Assembly (NCBI GenBank): GCA_000727475.1
Contig: KL647295.1
Location: 869,985-933,984 of the forward strand
Length of the DNA: 64,000 nucleotides
Origin: Sarcocystis neurona
Lineage: Eukaryota > Apicomplexa > Conoidasida > Eucoccidiorida > Sarcocystidae
Direction of reading: 5' to 3'
Below the pieces are notes generated by a model. The model did not search any database. It worked only from the letters and a program-made list of their open reading frames with translations, and was not told where the DNA came from. The position numbers and the translations under genes were made by a program. Below are positions 9,591-22,441 of the stretch, in pieces. Every line of letters starts with the position of its first letter. Within the stretch, counting starts at the first letter, position 1.

Positions 9591-12500
9591 ATGACGTTTA
9601 TTCAGGTGTGTGCTTTTCTCAGTTCTCGTGCTTCCTTATTTGCGTTGTTGTTTCTTCTTCAGAATTTGCGTGTTTCTGCTGCACAAGTTTCTTTTCACCA
9701 ACTGTACAAACAAGGCGGTCAGGCGTCTTTGCTTCGAGACGATTCTGCAGCAGCAGTTGGAGCAGTTCAACGACAACCACTTCCACAACATGCAGGATCA
9801 GCAGCTCCTGGAGACCCGGCGCGCTTGAGCTCCTATCTTGGAAAGGGCCCCCCAAGTAAACATACAATTGTGCAATGGGCATAAGTTATAAATAGCAGAG
9901 TTGTGTATCTCGCCCGTGCTTGACCCTGCGTAGTTAGCACGTTTCCTCAAAAGCGTCCCCGCGAAACAGTCCAGTGTAGGACGAAAGATTAAGAAAAAAG
10001 TTTGTAACCGTAGCAGTGTGTAAGGTTGTCTGCAGATTTGAACGTGCGCGTATCTACACGTATATAAGTGAGCAGATACACCAGTAAATAATTACGTAGA
10101 TAAGTGTGAATGTGTCATATCTTCGATGCTTCTACACACCTGGTATTTAGATGTCGGCGATAGAGGTAGAATTTGACGTGAGTTGCTTGCTGTGTGCAGC
10201 TCCGCAGCCAATTCTGAGTTGTCCAGACGGCTTTCGTCTTGCGGGCCGTTTCTGCGAGGGCGCTGAGTACGTTGAAGCCACACCCCGCTGTCAAAAAGTG
10301 AGCAAACCACTCAAGGGACTCCCGTCTGTATGTTCGTATAGCTGTCTACGTACGTAAACATTTTGTTTATATATGCATATCTGCCGAGAAGACATGCGTC
10401 AGCGCTGCGTTACCTGAAGATTCGCTTGTGAGGGTTTTGTAGGGAGGTGAGAGGGCGTGTGTGATGTATGCGATACTTCTCTCCGGTATGTAGGGGAAAC
10501 CTTCCCTCGTGTTACAGCACTTCCACAGAGCCCCCAAAACGTCCACGTCAAAAGGAGTAGCGAGCCGATTGTCCAAAGCCGGCCACCGAAAGTTCTTGAC
10601 GAGATTCACAAAATCTGGGGAGGCCGTTTTCTCACCTCCTACACTTGTGATCAGCTTTACGATGCATCCCTGTGTACAGAAGTAGGTGTGGATGCTAGAA
10701 ACATTCACTGATTTCCCTCACGGGTTTCTCCTCTACATGCCGCCAGTCTACTGTATAGGTTTGTTTCTTCTGAGTTCCGCCCACCTCCGTGTCCCCCTTC
10801 GCAAGCAGACTGAGACTTGAAGTGGGTGTCCTGCGTTCATTTGATGCGCGAAGCGAGAGTCGGTGTCCTCCAGTGCTTTTGTTGTATTTTTCTCTAGAAA
10901 GGCGACGTCTATCAAGACGGCGTGTGCGTATTTTTGGAGGAGTTAAAAGCTTTCGCAAAATGTCCTGAAGGCACTCAAGGGGATGGAAAGAAGTGTTACT
11001 CCCCACGGTTCGGACCAACGGAAGCATTTTGTCCCGAAGAATATGACATTTCACCAGATGGAAAGTCCTGCCTTCGTGCGACCATCTCGAAACCGCAACA
11101 CCAGTGCACTCCAGGATTCATGCAGAAACACGATCAGTGCTTCAAGGAAAGCCGAACACCAGGTGTTCCGAGTGAGTGGTTCCACACTTCGCCTTAAAAA
11201 TTTCCAGTTCAACTGTTCTGTCCCACCTGCCTCTCAAAATACGAATTTTTCTCAAAGAGAACATCCATCCGCACACCTCGGCTGTATCACTATTAACGGA
11301 ATTTTCGCTGCTGTCACTCTGATACCGGTTGCAGTGTCGTTATCCATCATGCCAGTACCTCGGTCAGTCTGCACTATTCTCGTCATCGAGTTAGCATCGA
11401 CGTGTTCTTTTTCAACTCTCTATTGTACGGGCTTGCCACAGTCTGCTTGTACCTCAAAGTTTTTCTCTTTCCCCATGTTGGTGTATTTCGCGTTCATCTC
11501 CTCACCGCTTCGTGCCCGCTGTATGGCTCAAGTCTCGAGAAGTCGTGCGGTCTTTTCTCTCTTTTCTGTCACGACTGCAACTCTCCGCCTTCTTGTGCGG
11601 GTATATCTCCAGACTACTATCGTCGGTCGGAAAGGAGACAACAGACAAAGAAATAAATGCAGCGGTAGACGTTGGTATACACATTTTGGTCCCGGGCTCA
11701 GCGTCCACAGACCTTTCCGACATGCGCGTACATCAACACGCATAAATTTGTTTGCTCCTGCACTTCCTACTTGTACGGTGTCTGCATTTGCTATCCCTAG
11801 CGATACGGCGTTCCCCACTGCCGGTGGCCCAAAGGCAGCATTGTGTGTTGCGGTGTCTGTAGTTGCCGGCGCGTTTGACTGTTCAGTCTGCCGTTGATGG
11901 ACCCTGGTGTGCAGTTCGTTCCCGTTTGTGCTTCCCGTGTTTTCTCGGCCTCAGCTGCTTAATCCTTGTCAAAACATGTGATTCCATCTGTCGTTAGCAC
12001 ATGCCTGCTCCCTTCACTTCATGTCCTAGCTGCAGGGGCCTCAGTGCCAATGTGACTCTTACAGCTGAAGCTGCCGTCCCAAGTTGCGTTTTTGCTACAA
12101 GTGTTGTGCCTTGCGGCGAAGTTTTATTTCCTTCAAAGCCGAACTCCATAGCTTGTAATACCCTGTTTGCTTGTGCCAGCTGATGTTTAACGTGCACCCT
12201 TTTGCCCGCTTTTGTTCCGTATGTCGCCTTCTAGGTTGTCCGTTGGGTTTTCAACTCATCAACGAAGGAAAACCTCAATGCATTGCGGTTGATCGTGTAC
12301 CGATGGAGGCGCGCTGTAAGGAGAAGGACTACACATTGGAAGGTGGAAACTGCGTGCGTAATGCAACCCGCCCCCCTAATCCCTCATGCCCACGGGAATT
12401 TAAGGAAGAAGGGGGACTCTGTCTGCGTCGTGAAACGGTAGCAGCAGCAGTTGAATGCAAAGAGGGCGTTCTGAATAAAAAGGGATGCACAATTCTTACC

Positions 12501-15350
12501 CATGAGGTCGCAGTGCCGTCGTGCCGCAAGGACTTTATGCTGGAGGGAAATGTGTGCAAGCGCGTGGATACAAAGCCGGCCTCTCGCACCTGCCCGCAAG
12601 GCTTCAAAATGAAAGACAACGCATGTATGTTAGTCGAATTATTGGAACCAGAAAAAGTTTGTCCCGAAGGAACCGTGGCAAAGGACAAACATTGCCTACA
12701 AGCTGTTTTTGCACAGGCGGAAGCCACATGCGAGAAAGGCGCGGAGCTCATTAATGGACAGTGTGTGCAGATGGAGATCAGACAAGCCAGAGTCGACTGC
12801 AAATTTGGAGCATGCAAGCCGACAGTACGTAGAACAGGGAATTGATTATTTCGAGAGGTGGAGGAAAAGGAGGAGACGAATAGAAGAAGATAAGAAGTGA
12901 AAACGGGGGCAACTCAGGACGAAGAACGCACATGAAAATATTTCTCTACCTGGATCCGTACACTTGTAGAGAGAGAGAGAGATACGTAGATATACAGACT
13001 AAGCGCGACACATGTTAGTACAGAAAAATGTACAAGCGAGCGAGGCTCATGCAGGCGTGGACACCAGTAACACATGAAGGTCAGTAAGCCGCAGTTGAGA
13101 AAATTTAGCCAGTGCACAGATCTCTAATAAGTTTATGGTCGATGTGTCCACATAACGTGACGAAACGATGGTCAGAAATGAGGCGAAAAAGAAGAGCGTG
13201 GGAGGCAGTATATACATCAATACTATCCACCTAAGTGGCTTGACAAGAGATGTCTATTATACAGACAGATTGAAGAATGCATACAGTTTTGTGTAGCCTA
13301 TTGATGAAGAGGGCATCGAGGGGTAAATGTAGAATGTGAAGACGGATCGTGCAACTAGTGTAAGTTGACACGCGGGAGATTCTTGCGAAGGAATAAGGGG
13401 ACGGAAGAAAAGAGAAGAGAAGTCTCTGAATTGAAGAAGACGAATTCTCTAGGTATCACTATGGATTTGTGTGGTCACACATACACAGACAGAAAAGTAT
13501 ACACGTGTGTGCACGTACACACAATTATATACTCTCCCATATACCTCGACAACGCACACTCGTACAGTTATACTGCACATATGAGAAATATACAGGTAGC
13601 TAAACGGAAACGATCTAAGAATAATAGAGAGCAAGCAGATGAAGATAAAGGGGCACTTGGAGGCCGGTCGTATACACATTGATTCATATCGGATCCATAT
13701 GTAAACATTGTAAGAAGGAAGAGCGGGACACATGCGCGGAAGTATGGAAGTGATATAGATGATTCATGGGACGGCATAAAAGTAGACACAGGTCAGAACG
13801 TAATGCAAATGGAAAAAGGAGAGCGACGAGTAAACAAGGTGAGAACAAGTAAGATGTGTGTACCCGATCCGGGACGCTACAAAGGTACATCTGTTTTTGG
13901 GTGCGCATGTATGCACTGCACGTAAGGGTATATTCGTAAGCAGTTCACCGTGGAAACCGTTAGGTTCTGTGCTGCTTGTTGCCCTGCTTACGAGCCTGCA
14001 CGCGTGTAAAGTGTGACGTGACGCGTGAAGCGCTACAGTGTATTGGACACTTGTAGTAGACGGGGGGGACCCACATATTCAGTTGCGTACCCAGAGTGCT
14101 TACAATACGAGAGGAGGGCTGTGGACGTCAAGGCGGCATCGAAGCGTGCATACGTGCACGCACACAGAAGAAACTCGTGTAGAAGGAGACTTGACGGCTG
14201 CGAACCGGTGTGCTGGTTCACTAGAAAATGCAAGCACGCATGTACACAGAAGCGCAAGTCAACGCAGAGATACATGGCCACATACGAGTACTGCTTTCTG
14301 GCTGTGGTAGTACGCCGACACCTATCGTTGGTGGTGCACATACGTCGTCTTCTTCAACAGTACTCGTTCTCTGGCTGCGTACTACGGGTAACAGTCTGCC
14401 TGAGACGTAGGGTAGACCTGTTACTTTCTCCTCGGGAAGGCAGGAAGACTCTTCCTTTGCATCAGGATATTTTTACGCTGTCACGCACACTTCAGGCAAG
14501 GATGAAGTAAACGCCCATCTGTGTGTGTGTGTATGGGCGTGTGTGTGTGTTGTGCGTGTGTGTGTTTGTCTCTGTGTGTCTGTGTGTGTCTCTGTGTCCG
14601 CATACTCGTGTGTCCCGACTTGTGTCTAGATGTACGTAGAATACATGGATTTTATGTGTGGACGTTTCTGCGTAAACTTGTCAGCATGTGCGGCTACGTA
14701 TCTCTGTGTGGTATTTGTTGGCGTCTCTGAAGTGCGTCTTTTTAACCATCCTGTTCTGCTGCCTCCGTTGTACACCCGTTGTTCAATTGTGTTGTATGCA
14801 TCCACAGAGGGAGTCGTCCCTTGCTACTGTCCTTTTGTTCGTTGCGGCTCTCCCTTTACAGGAGACACGACTGCCACCAGAGCTGTTTTGTCCTCCGGGC
14901 ACCCAGTTGGAGGGAAGATATTGTCTTTCTTTTACAGTTGAGCAAGCGGAGACCGTGTGCAAAAGGTCAGGCGCTGCACCGGGTCCAGAGGGCTGTAGAC
15001 GTGTAGATTCCATGGAACCAATGCTGACTTGTCCTGCCGGATGGAAACTCTTCAGTGGATCGTGCGTAAAAGAAGAGGAAGCACCCCACCAATTTATATG
15101 CCCTCCTGGCATGCAGTACACTGGAAGGCAGTGCGAGGGAGAGAGACGATTTAAACCTGAAATCGTCTGTCCCAAAAACTTTGTTGTTGCCGAAGACGGC
15201 GTCTCCTGTGTGAATTTGGAGCTACAAGATCCTATACCCACCTGTCCCCCCGCTCACTTCTTGTCCAGTGGTCTCTGTCTCCCCGCACCTCCACAGAAGG
15301 GAGGGGCAGCAGCCCCAGGCGTAGCTGCTGGTGCTCCAGGAGTAGTGTAA
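9591..15350 (+). CDS. Oocyst wall protein (COWP/OWP family)
   Basis: Secreted, cysteine-rich structural protein expected in the wall-forming bodies of the macrogamete and then in the oocyst wall. Five exons fit exactly: 9591-9855, 10200-10297, 10898-11171, 12235-12824 and 14862-15350. Intron phases are 1, 0, 1, 0, and the product is 571 aa. The ATG has A at -3 and opens a signal peptide (hydrophobic SLFALLFLL, likely cleaved after SAA near residue 30). A short Gln/Ala-rich pro-region follows. From residue 94 there is a near-continuous array of about 30-residue units of the form CPxGF..xG.C..(8-14)..C, for example CPDGFRLAGRFC, CPQGFKMKDNAC, CPAGWKLFSGSC and CPPGMQYTGRQC. This is the type I repeat of Cryptosporidium COWPs and Toxoplasma OWPs. 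The tail is Pro/Ala/Gly-rich. Length is close to that of the shorter Toxoplasma members. The number in the OWP series cannot be assigned by eye. Confidence 0.87.
14519..14606. repeat. TG-rich microsatellite in the last intron of the oocyst wall protein gene
   Basis: Imperfect (TG)n broken by TC, TT and GC steps, about 250 bases before the last acceptor (14861). The intron (12825-14861, about 2 kb) otherwise shows only a GA run near 12971 and no gene. Confidence 0.7.
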
Positions 15351-15640
15351 TGGAAAACGAAGGGTACTAGGGTGAAGTATGCTGCTGGCAGCTTCGTGTG
15401 GGTGAGGCTGTGTATACGACGATACACGTGGCCGACCATATGGTGCGGCTGCCCTTCCTTGCGATGCGGTCGTGCCTTGGAGGAGCCGCATTTGGCCGCC
15501 GGTGTAGAAGGACGCTCGCTGTAGCAACGACAAGGATGCGCTTAGTATTCAAACGAAGTAGTCGAAAATTCGTGTACAGCAACGTGTTCAGGTACCACGC
15601 ACGAGGCGCACGTGTGTGTGTAGACACGGCGACGCTGTCT

Positions 15641-15886
15641 CGAGGCCTCTGTAAATATGTACACAAATATCACTATCCTTGTACAAAGTAGTAGGTGTAG
15701 CTCTCTGCGTATACGTGCTTGCGTACATGTGTACATGTACGCACGCAGACAGAGTTTTCAGTCCCGAGGTCTCTGTAAATACGTGCACAAATATCATTAT
15801 CTTTGTACAACATAGTAGATGTAGCTCTGTGCATATAGGTGCTAACGTACACATCTACGTATACGCGCGCATACAGGGGTGTTCTT
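15641..15886. repeat. Tandem duplication, period about 123 bases
   Basis: Two copies, 15641-15763 and 15764-15886. Both start CGAGG(C/T)CTCTGTAAATA and share ACAAATATCA(C/T)TATC(C/T)TTGTACAA and TAG(G/A)TGTAGCTCT. The 3' halves are alternating CGTATACG / ACGTACAC sequence. Located 290 bases after the oocyst wall protein stop. Confidence 0.75.
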
Positions 15887-17093
15887 AGATTCACGCTTAC
15901 GAGCACACCATGCGAATCCCGTACGTAGGGGGCAGCAACACTCCATTTGCATGGTACAAGTGCGTATGTACCTGGTATGCTCCCACATGGAGACACACGC
16001 CTTCTTGGGTCTCCACATACGCAGAGGCCCAAATCTGTATACAGGGCTGCACCGAAACTACGGGTAAAGCCCTTTTGGATATACAGAACCATCTACTGTG
16101 CGTGTGTGAGCGCGCGCGGTACGCGTGATTATGGGGAGTACGCGTATATGTGGCTACAAGCCAACAGTTGTGGAGAGCCCCGTATACACAGATATACGTG
16201 TGTGCTGCTGTAGCTGTACACCGGTGAAGTATTCATCTTTGTGTAGCTCAATGCCAGTATTTTCGTAGACGGCTGCTCGTGGGTACGGCGGAGGTGAACA
16301 GCAAAATGGTGACTGTGAATTCTGCTTCCGTTGTCACTTGCCTCATGATTAATCCTTCAGCATCAATAAACGTCTCAATGAAGAACTGCGCGCGCGTATC
16401 CCCAACACCGTGTATGTACACAAGTGCTCCTATGCGCGGTCGTACCGACGGTGACCCGCATATCCATACTTGTGCAGCTACACTCACAGATATAATGGTG
16501 GACGTATTTATATGTACACGTCTGGCCGGAGGGGGTGCTGAGCACGTCCGCACGCGGACGCACGTGTACACCTAAATGTGTGCACACATGTGCGGACAGA
16601 CATATACCTGTGCCTGTATTTATGTGTGCATACATACGTATGTGTATCTAGGAGAGTGCCGGTTATGAAGAAAAAGTAAAGAGATCCAAAGTTTGTTTGC
16701 AATCGCCGGAAACGTGTACCAAACCTTCCGGGTTCACATTCCATCGCATGCTTTTCGCCGTTTGCTTGACAGAATTTCTTTACTCTAGTGGTGGGCGTGA
16801 AAGGAATGAAACACTGCTCTACTTCATGTTTAAACAACGTGTGATCCCGTACTGCAACCCAGATTAGGCACAATAGGTAGCTGCAGAACATTCATTACTG
16901 AGGAATCGACAACCTGACAATGCTAGCACGGACAACGCGTCGGGGTTGGCTCCCCTGTAACATGCAACTATTGCGTGGTTGACGGAGAGAGGCCACTGCG
17001 CATCAGTACACGCTTTTTTCTCTTGCCGCTATCGGTGTTCAAGTACAACGGTAGGTATTTTGATGAAGGGGAGTTCCTGATCTTTTTGCACAG

Positions 17094-17195
17094 GAGAAGT
17101 TCGCTACGTGGGAGTCCTTCGCTGCGTGCAATATGACTGCTGCTGCGACTTTGGGAAAAGTGAATGGGTCAAGCTCAGGCCTTATGGCGTCTTAA
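17094..17195 (+). CDS. Possible terminal exon of an unresolved gene
   Basis: A good acceptor (GATCTTTTTGCACAG) is followed by 33 codons starting EKFATWESFAACNM and ending GLMAS at TAA. No upstream exon could be joined with confidence, and no family is recognised. It may be chance. Confidence 0.2.
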   Translation, partial: EKFATWESFAACNMTAAATLGKVNGSSSGLMAS

Positions 17196-17250
17196 TCACA
17201 CGTTCTCCTATTAATAGTGTCAACACTTCCGCGTATACGGAAATACTGTG

Positions 17251-17365
17251 GATGTGTACCTATACGGACGTAGGATGTGTCCGAGGATTCTATTCGCCTG
17301 TGTGCACAGAGGCAACCAGCTGGATATCTATCTATCACCACATCTCTCTATGTTTCTGTTTGTGT
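17251..17365 (+). repeat. Inverted repeat, left arm
   Basis: Shares GTGTACCTATACGGACGTAGG and then GTCCG(C/A)GGATT, and further on GATATCTATCTA, with the reverse complement of 17877-17998. The arms are imperfect and about 510 bases apart. Confidence 0.65.
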
Positions 17366-17876
17366 CTATATTTGGTCAAACTACACGCACTTATTTCCAT
17401 AATCAGATGTGTACATCTGTACGGGGCACAAAGACATCTACTTCGTTGCCGAACCGCGGTGCCAGCAAGGCTCGTACGTGCGGTCATTCAGGAAGTCGTC
17501 ACGGCACTACGCGTATCCGCCAACAGTTACAAAAGAATCTGGTTGCACACAAAATACGTGTTTGGCCGGCTTCTGTTCGCTTCCGCATGCGCGCGCCTTC
17601 GTTCAGAAGGGAAGCCTCAAAGCAAACAACTTTATTCCCTTCAACGGGCTGTTTTTCAAGATTTCTACTGCAACGCAGTACGATAAAATAGGAAGAAACA
17701 AGCTGGAAACTTCGTGTATCAACATGCGTGTTCCGCCTGCATACGTATGCGGTTGTTGAATGGCCGCAGATTTACGACGCTTGTTGGCATTACGAAGCGG
17801 CACCGATGTAGGTATCTTCGTGTCTGTTACGTAAATACGTATCTGCTTATGGAAGCACAAAGATGGATTTCACTAT

Positions 17877-17998
17877 AATACAGATACACAGGAAGTTAGA
17901 TAGATATCGTGATGCATAGATACGCATCTGATCGTCTCTATTATTAAGCGAGTACATACTTTTAAATCCGCGGACACCTACGTCCGTATAGGTACACA
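17877..17998 (-). repeat. Inverted repeat, right arm
   Basis: Reverse-complement partner of 17251-17365. The best conserved block is CCTACGTCCGTATAGGTACAC at 17977-17997. Confidence 0.65.
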
Positions 17999-19730
17999 AA
18001 ATCACATAATAGCTGCATATACATGCATTTCGTCGCTGTTGAAAAGAGATCATCTCCATACTGACAAGAGGGGATTCGAAGGGTGCCCACGAGAGCAAGT
18101 TTGGGGTACAACATTTTTGAAATTCGGAGACCAGTTTCGCTTCTTCGATGAGAGATACCAGGTATTCACAAGCCTCTTGAAAGGGATAGGAGAGATGAGC
18201 GGGAGAAAAGTCGGAAAACGTAGTTCTGTAGGTGCTCTACGCTGCGCAGAATGCATTATGGTATGACCCCACCCACCAAGGAGCACGCAGGACCACGAGA
18301 GAATATTCATTCGCTGCCTTCATCGTTTACGGTTTCCGAAACAAAGTCGACACATATGTGCACCATTTCGTGCGTGAGTTCCTTACATGTACTCTACGCA
18401 GCGCATACGGCACACTTTTGGACGCGTGCAAGTATGCGTGGATATTTGTATAATTATGGAGGCAGTGATAAATACACACACATACAGGTTCGCGTGCCTG
18501 TGTCCGCAGCCGTAGCGATTTGGTCAAAACTCATGCAGTCATCCAGGCATACAAATGGTTTTATGCTCAGGGGAAAATGCAAAGATCTATATTTACAAAT
18601 AGTATATGTGTGTATATAATTACACATATATGCTTATATCTGTATACTCTCATATACGTGTGGTGCAGAGATGACACAGCGCACGTATATACGTGTGTAT
18701 ATGTGTACCTATAGAAGAGTGTCTGTTAGAATATGTGTTCACATTTATACTTGTGTACCTATATATATATATATGTATATTTCTTTGACCGGGACACGCG
18801 TATAGCTGCAAAAACATGCCCGTGTCTATTGTGCGTATACGTAGGTGCTCTTCGACGCCGGGTAGTCATTCGCAGACACGCTCGCCTCTGAATGCACAAA
18901 CGCTTGGCTGATGTGGCAATCACACAAATAGACGAACAAGGTCGCGTGAGATGCGCGTGCCTCGGTGGTGTCCGCACACAAGTGTCTACGCGTCTGTGTT
19001 CTTACAAATGTTGTTACGTGTACTAGCACGTATGCGAATGCTTGTTTATCCATTCATAGAGATGTACAAAGTACATCACTCGCATGTATGCAAATACACA
19101 CACGTTAGCAGGCACAGGGGCACAGACGTGTACGCGTACGTACACACAGCCTTGCAGTTCTACACTCGACACTGGTTCTCTTGATGAGAATAAACACAGA
19201 AATTCTTGGTCGGTAGTTGACACGAGACCTGCCAGTCTGTGCACGTATATACGACTTTTGGACCAGATAGACGTACCGCGCAAGTAGTCTTCCTATTGGC
19301 AGCAGTGCACACGTGTCCCCCCCAAGTTTGTCGCTTACCTGATACTGGAGCTGTTAACGCGTGTGCGTTCAGCCAGGACGCCGCTGCAAACGAGTGAATA
19401 TGGGTTACACAGTTGTTCGCAGCATGGAATGGAGGACGTGAGATTCGTTCAGACGGTAGGGTCTCTGCGTCCAACGAGGAAGGTTCGGAATGTGCCTTCG
19501 GTGACCAGATATTCTCGTAGGTAACGACAAGCGGACCTTTCAAATTCGAAGACACCTCTGGTCTCAATTGAATTTGCGCACACTTGGATACAAGAAAGTC
19601 CCTTACGCGCTTGTTAGAGTACAGCATCGTTCCGCGTGCTTGACGAAAGGAGGTCAACGCCGTCGCGAGCACGGTAGCAGGATACGTAGCAGCATGTCAT
19701 TTTCTGTTTTATCCCTGTTTTCGGTGTGAG

Positions 19731-19994
19731 TTTGGAGATGATGTCGCAGGAGGCTATGCACCTCCCCGAACCTCAAGCCTTCCTGTGGGCGACACCGACT
19801 CAAGGACTGCACTGTCAGATATCTGTCACTACTCTCCCCGGCACAACGTTGAGGAGGAGCTTGGTTTGCATACTCCGCTGACACGTTGCGTTGGATGCGA
19901 TGTTCAAGACGCCTGGCGACGTAGACTGTGGTTCAATACATCCAATTTCCACACGTGTGACCTGCAGTCGTTCCTTGAGAAAATGCCCGCTTGA
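19731..19994 (+). CDS. Possible terminal exon of an unresolved gene
   Basis: A pyrimidine tract and acceptor (TTTATCCCTGTTTTCGGTGTGAG) precede 88 codons including the stop, without interruption. The reading starts FGDDVAGGYAPP, includes RCVGCDVQDAWRRRLW and ends QSFLEKMPA at TGA. A competing frame over the same bases (19738-20175) is broken by one TGA. No upstream exon is assigned and no domain is recognised. Confidence 0.25.
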   Translation, partial: FGDDVAGGYAPPRTSSLPVGDTDSRTALSDICHYSPRHNVEEELGLHTPLTRCVGCDVQDAWRRRLWFNTSNFHTCDLQSFLEKMPA

Positions 19995-21824
19995 GGCCCT
20001 GGTCTGTCACCCAAAGTGCGTCAAGGACAAAGCCTGTTCTACCGGAAAACTGGAGATTTTCCAGGCAGTGGCAAATCTGGACCGGCGCCCAATGCAGGGC
20101 TTGGGTCGATTTAGGTTGTTTTTCTCACCACACTACAGCTGCTCGGTGACATCGTTTTCTCGTATGTCTGCTTAGCAATTGAACGCTTACTGACGCGGAT
20201 CCATTGTCCTCTCCAGCCTGTTGCGCTGCCCGGAGAGGAGGGAAATTGTAATTGCCGACTGCTGACGCCACTGGGGACACTGAGCACCGTATGGAAAAAG
20301 GAGAAGGCGAACCACGCACGCATGTCGCGTGGCTGGAATCCCCAAGTATCTTCTTACGGTCAGCTAGGCTTGCCCGTGTCTCGCTTCTCTGAAGTGGTGA
20401 GACCCACAACGCTGAAGAGGCAACGTCAAATTAATGAACTGAGAACACTTTAAGCCCCGCGGCTGATCAGCTTAGTGACATATGGTTTCCGCTACACTCC
20501 AATCCCAAACAAGCGAGCTGAGCGTCGACACCCCGTCGCGGTGGGGGACAAACGAATAACCAGTGGATCCGAGACAGCGTCGTGTGGCAGAAACGACGCA
20601 AAGACATGATGAAGGCCTGTACTTTCTTCATGTCTCTTTTTTGAAGTCTTGCGTCAAGCGTCACGGGGTAGGTCTCACATTGCCATTACTCTTCACACAT
20701 TACTGCTATCCACAACACATGTGTCAGGCACACGCGTCTTACGTGTTCACAGTTTCCCCCTTCAAGCAGCGTTGGTACAGCCAGCAAGGCTCGCGTACAA
20801 TACCCGCCGCTTTTGTGCCGCTTCCCTCGGCAGGCTCACTTAATTCTGATAACCTCCGGTCCTGTGGTTGTGCCGTTTTCAAGAGCTGCTGTGCGCCACG
20901 GCGGTGCACAAAAGGCTTGAGTGGAAAAAAGTAGAGCCCAAGTAGGGTGAACAATACGGGCGGCGTGTGTGGGAGGAGGAGGCAGTAAAATCCTCTTTTT
21001 ACTAAAGAGGAACCAGGAGTATCTGATCGTACGAGACAACTTCGTGAAGGAATATCCTGTGCTTATACGTCTGCAGTTGGAAATGGTAGGTGACGACCTA
21101 TACGGCGCTACTTTTTTTAGCTGGGGACTGCAGGAGCGCTAAAGCAGATCTCCATCATGATGGTATCAAGTTGACACGTGCTCAGGAAAAACCTCGTCGC
21201 AACGTAGACAACATGCTTCTCCGTGCAACGGTGGGATTACGCTGGTGGGTGTCGCCCAAATTTCTACAAAAAAATAATTCTGCTGCTAAAAACATGTACG
21301 CGTGATAGGATGACTTGTACCCATGCCAGCGACGTACCTCACGACTGGTGGGAAGATATTTTTGCCGGTGGAGAGAAATAGTATTTATATATATATCTAT
21401 ATATATTCGTGCGATGGTGTTTACTTTGCCTTTCGTGTGCGTATGAACCGGTATCAGCGCTCGAGCCCAGTAGGGCACCGACGATCCGCAACTTGGCTGA
21501 AGGCAACATGTGCACATTCGTGCACTGACGTTGAGCCAGAATCATATACGCTGTAGAGTGTAAACCTCAGCACCCTTGGATGCAACTCAAGGAAGACGGA
21601 CGCCCATGCGTCCGTCATGTTCTTATGAACCTCCGTTACTCGATTGTGATGATCTGGAGCATGGGCTCCTGTGTAGATTCTCGGCGTACTCACAGTTGCG
21701 ACCCTGTTGAAAACGATGGTTTACTCCACTTTAGTATAGTAATCCACTAGCTCCCCTTATCATCCACACATACGTAAGGACGCGAGTTCACACAAAAACA
21801 TTGTGTATGTTTTCATGATTATCG

Positions 21825-21948
21825 TAAGCCTTCCTCATCTAAACCTTTCCCTAGGCCTTCCACACCTGAACCTTTCCCTTCGATACCATTTCGTCCCTCT
21901 CCTTTAGAAGTGACGCTTTCGTAGGCCTTCGTCGTCTGAACTTTCAGT
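21825..21948. repeat. 27-base repeat, three diverged copies
   Basis: Copies at 21825-21851, 21852-21878 (tandem) and 21922-21948. The unit is approximately TAGGCCTTCxxCxxCTGAACCTTTCCC. It is not a telomere-type repeat despite the AAACCTTTCCC core. Confidence 0.65.
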
Positions 21949-22441
21949 TCAAGAACAGCAAATCTCTCTACTTCTCTAGTTTCCTCAGCCGCAATATTCT
22001 CATGCGTACTGGCGCATCACAGCGTCGCACTGTTTATTCCCTCTCCCTCTTCCGGTAGTCTGCCCCTCACCGCTAAACACATTCGACAACACATCAAGCA
22101 AAAGCCTGCTTTCATGCTTACAGTAAGTGTATGGCTCGACAAATTTCAAAATCTTCGCTCTGCTGTTCCTCCTCATGCACATCTATCGCCTTGAGGTGCC
22201 GCACTCTGAACGCGCTGCAGAATGCCGCGTAGCCCATAGTACCACAGGTGCAGACCAAGCAACGTATCGCACAACGTGGCCAACTCGAGAGACAGTGCCC
22301 TAATAATGGTACCTCAATTTAGCAGTTGTCGCCTGCGTATCCTGGTGTTGTTGTCTGTATAACTCTGTTCAGAGTGTCAATTCGTGTACCACACGGAACT
22401 GCGGCTCTGTAAACGTGTCCCTTACGGCTGTCTAGAGCCAA

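Noticed and set aside
17409..17759. + strand cysteine-containing frame (AEPRCQQGSY) considered as a second oocyst wall protein exon
   Set aside because: It lacks the CPxG..C repeat spacing and has no matching splice partner. It also overlaps the area of the inverted repeat.
19160..19672. - strand frame faintly like the L51/S25/CI-B8 ribosomal family (RVRDFLVSKCAQIQ)
   Set aside because: The spacing of the expected motifs does not fit, and no second exon was found.
21841..21880. AAACCTTTCCCTAG considered as telomere-like repeat
   Set aside because: It is part of a 27-base repeat and does not follow the AAACCCT heptamer of coccidian telomeres.
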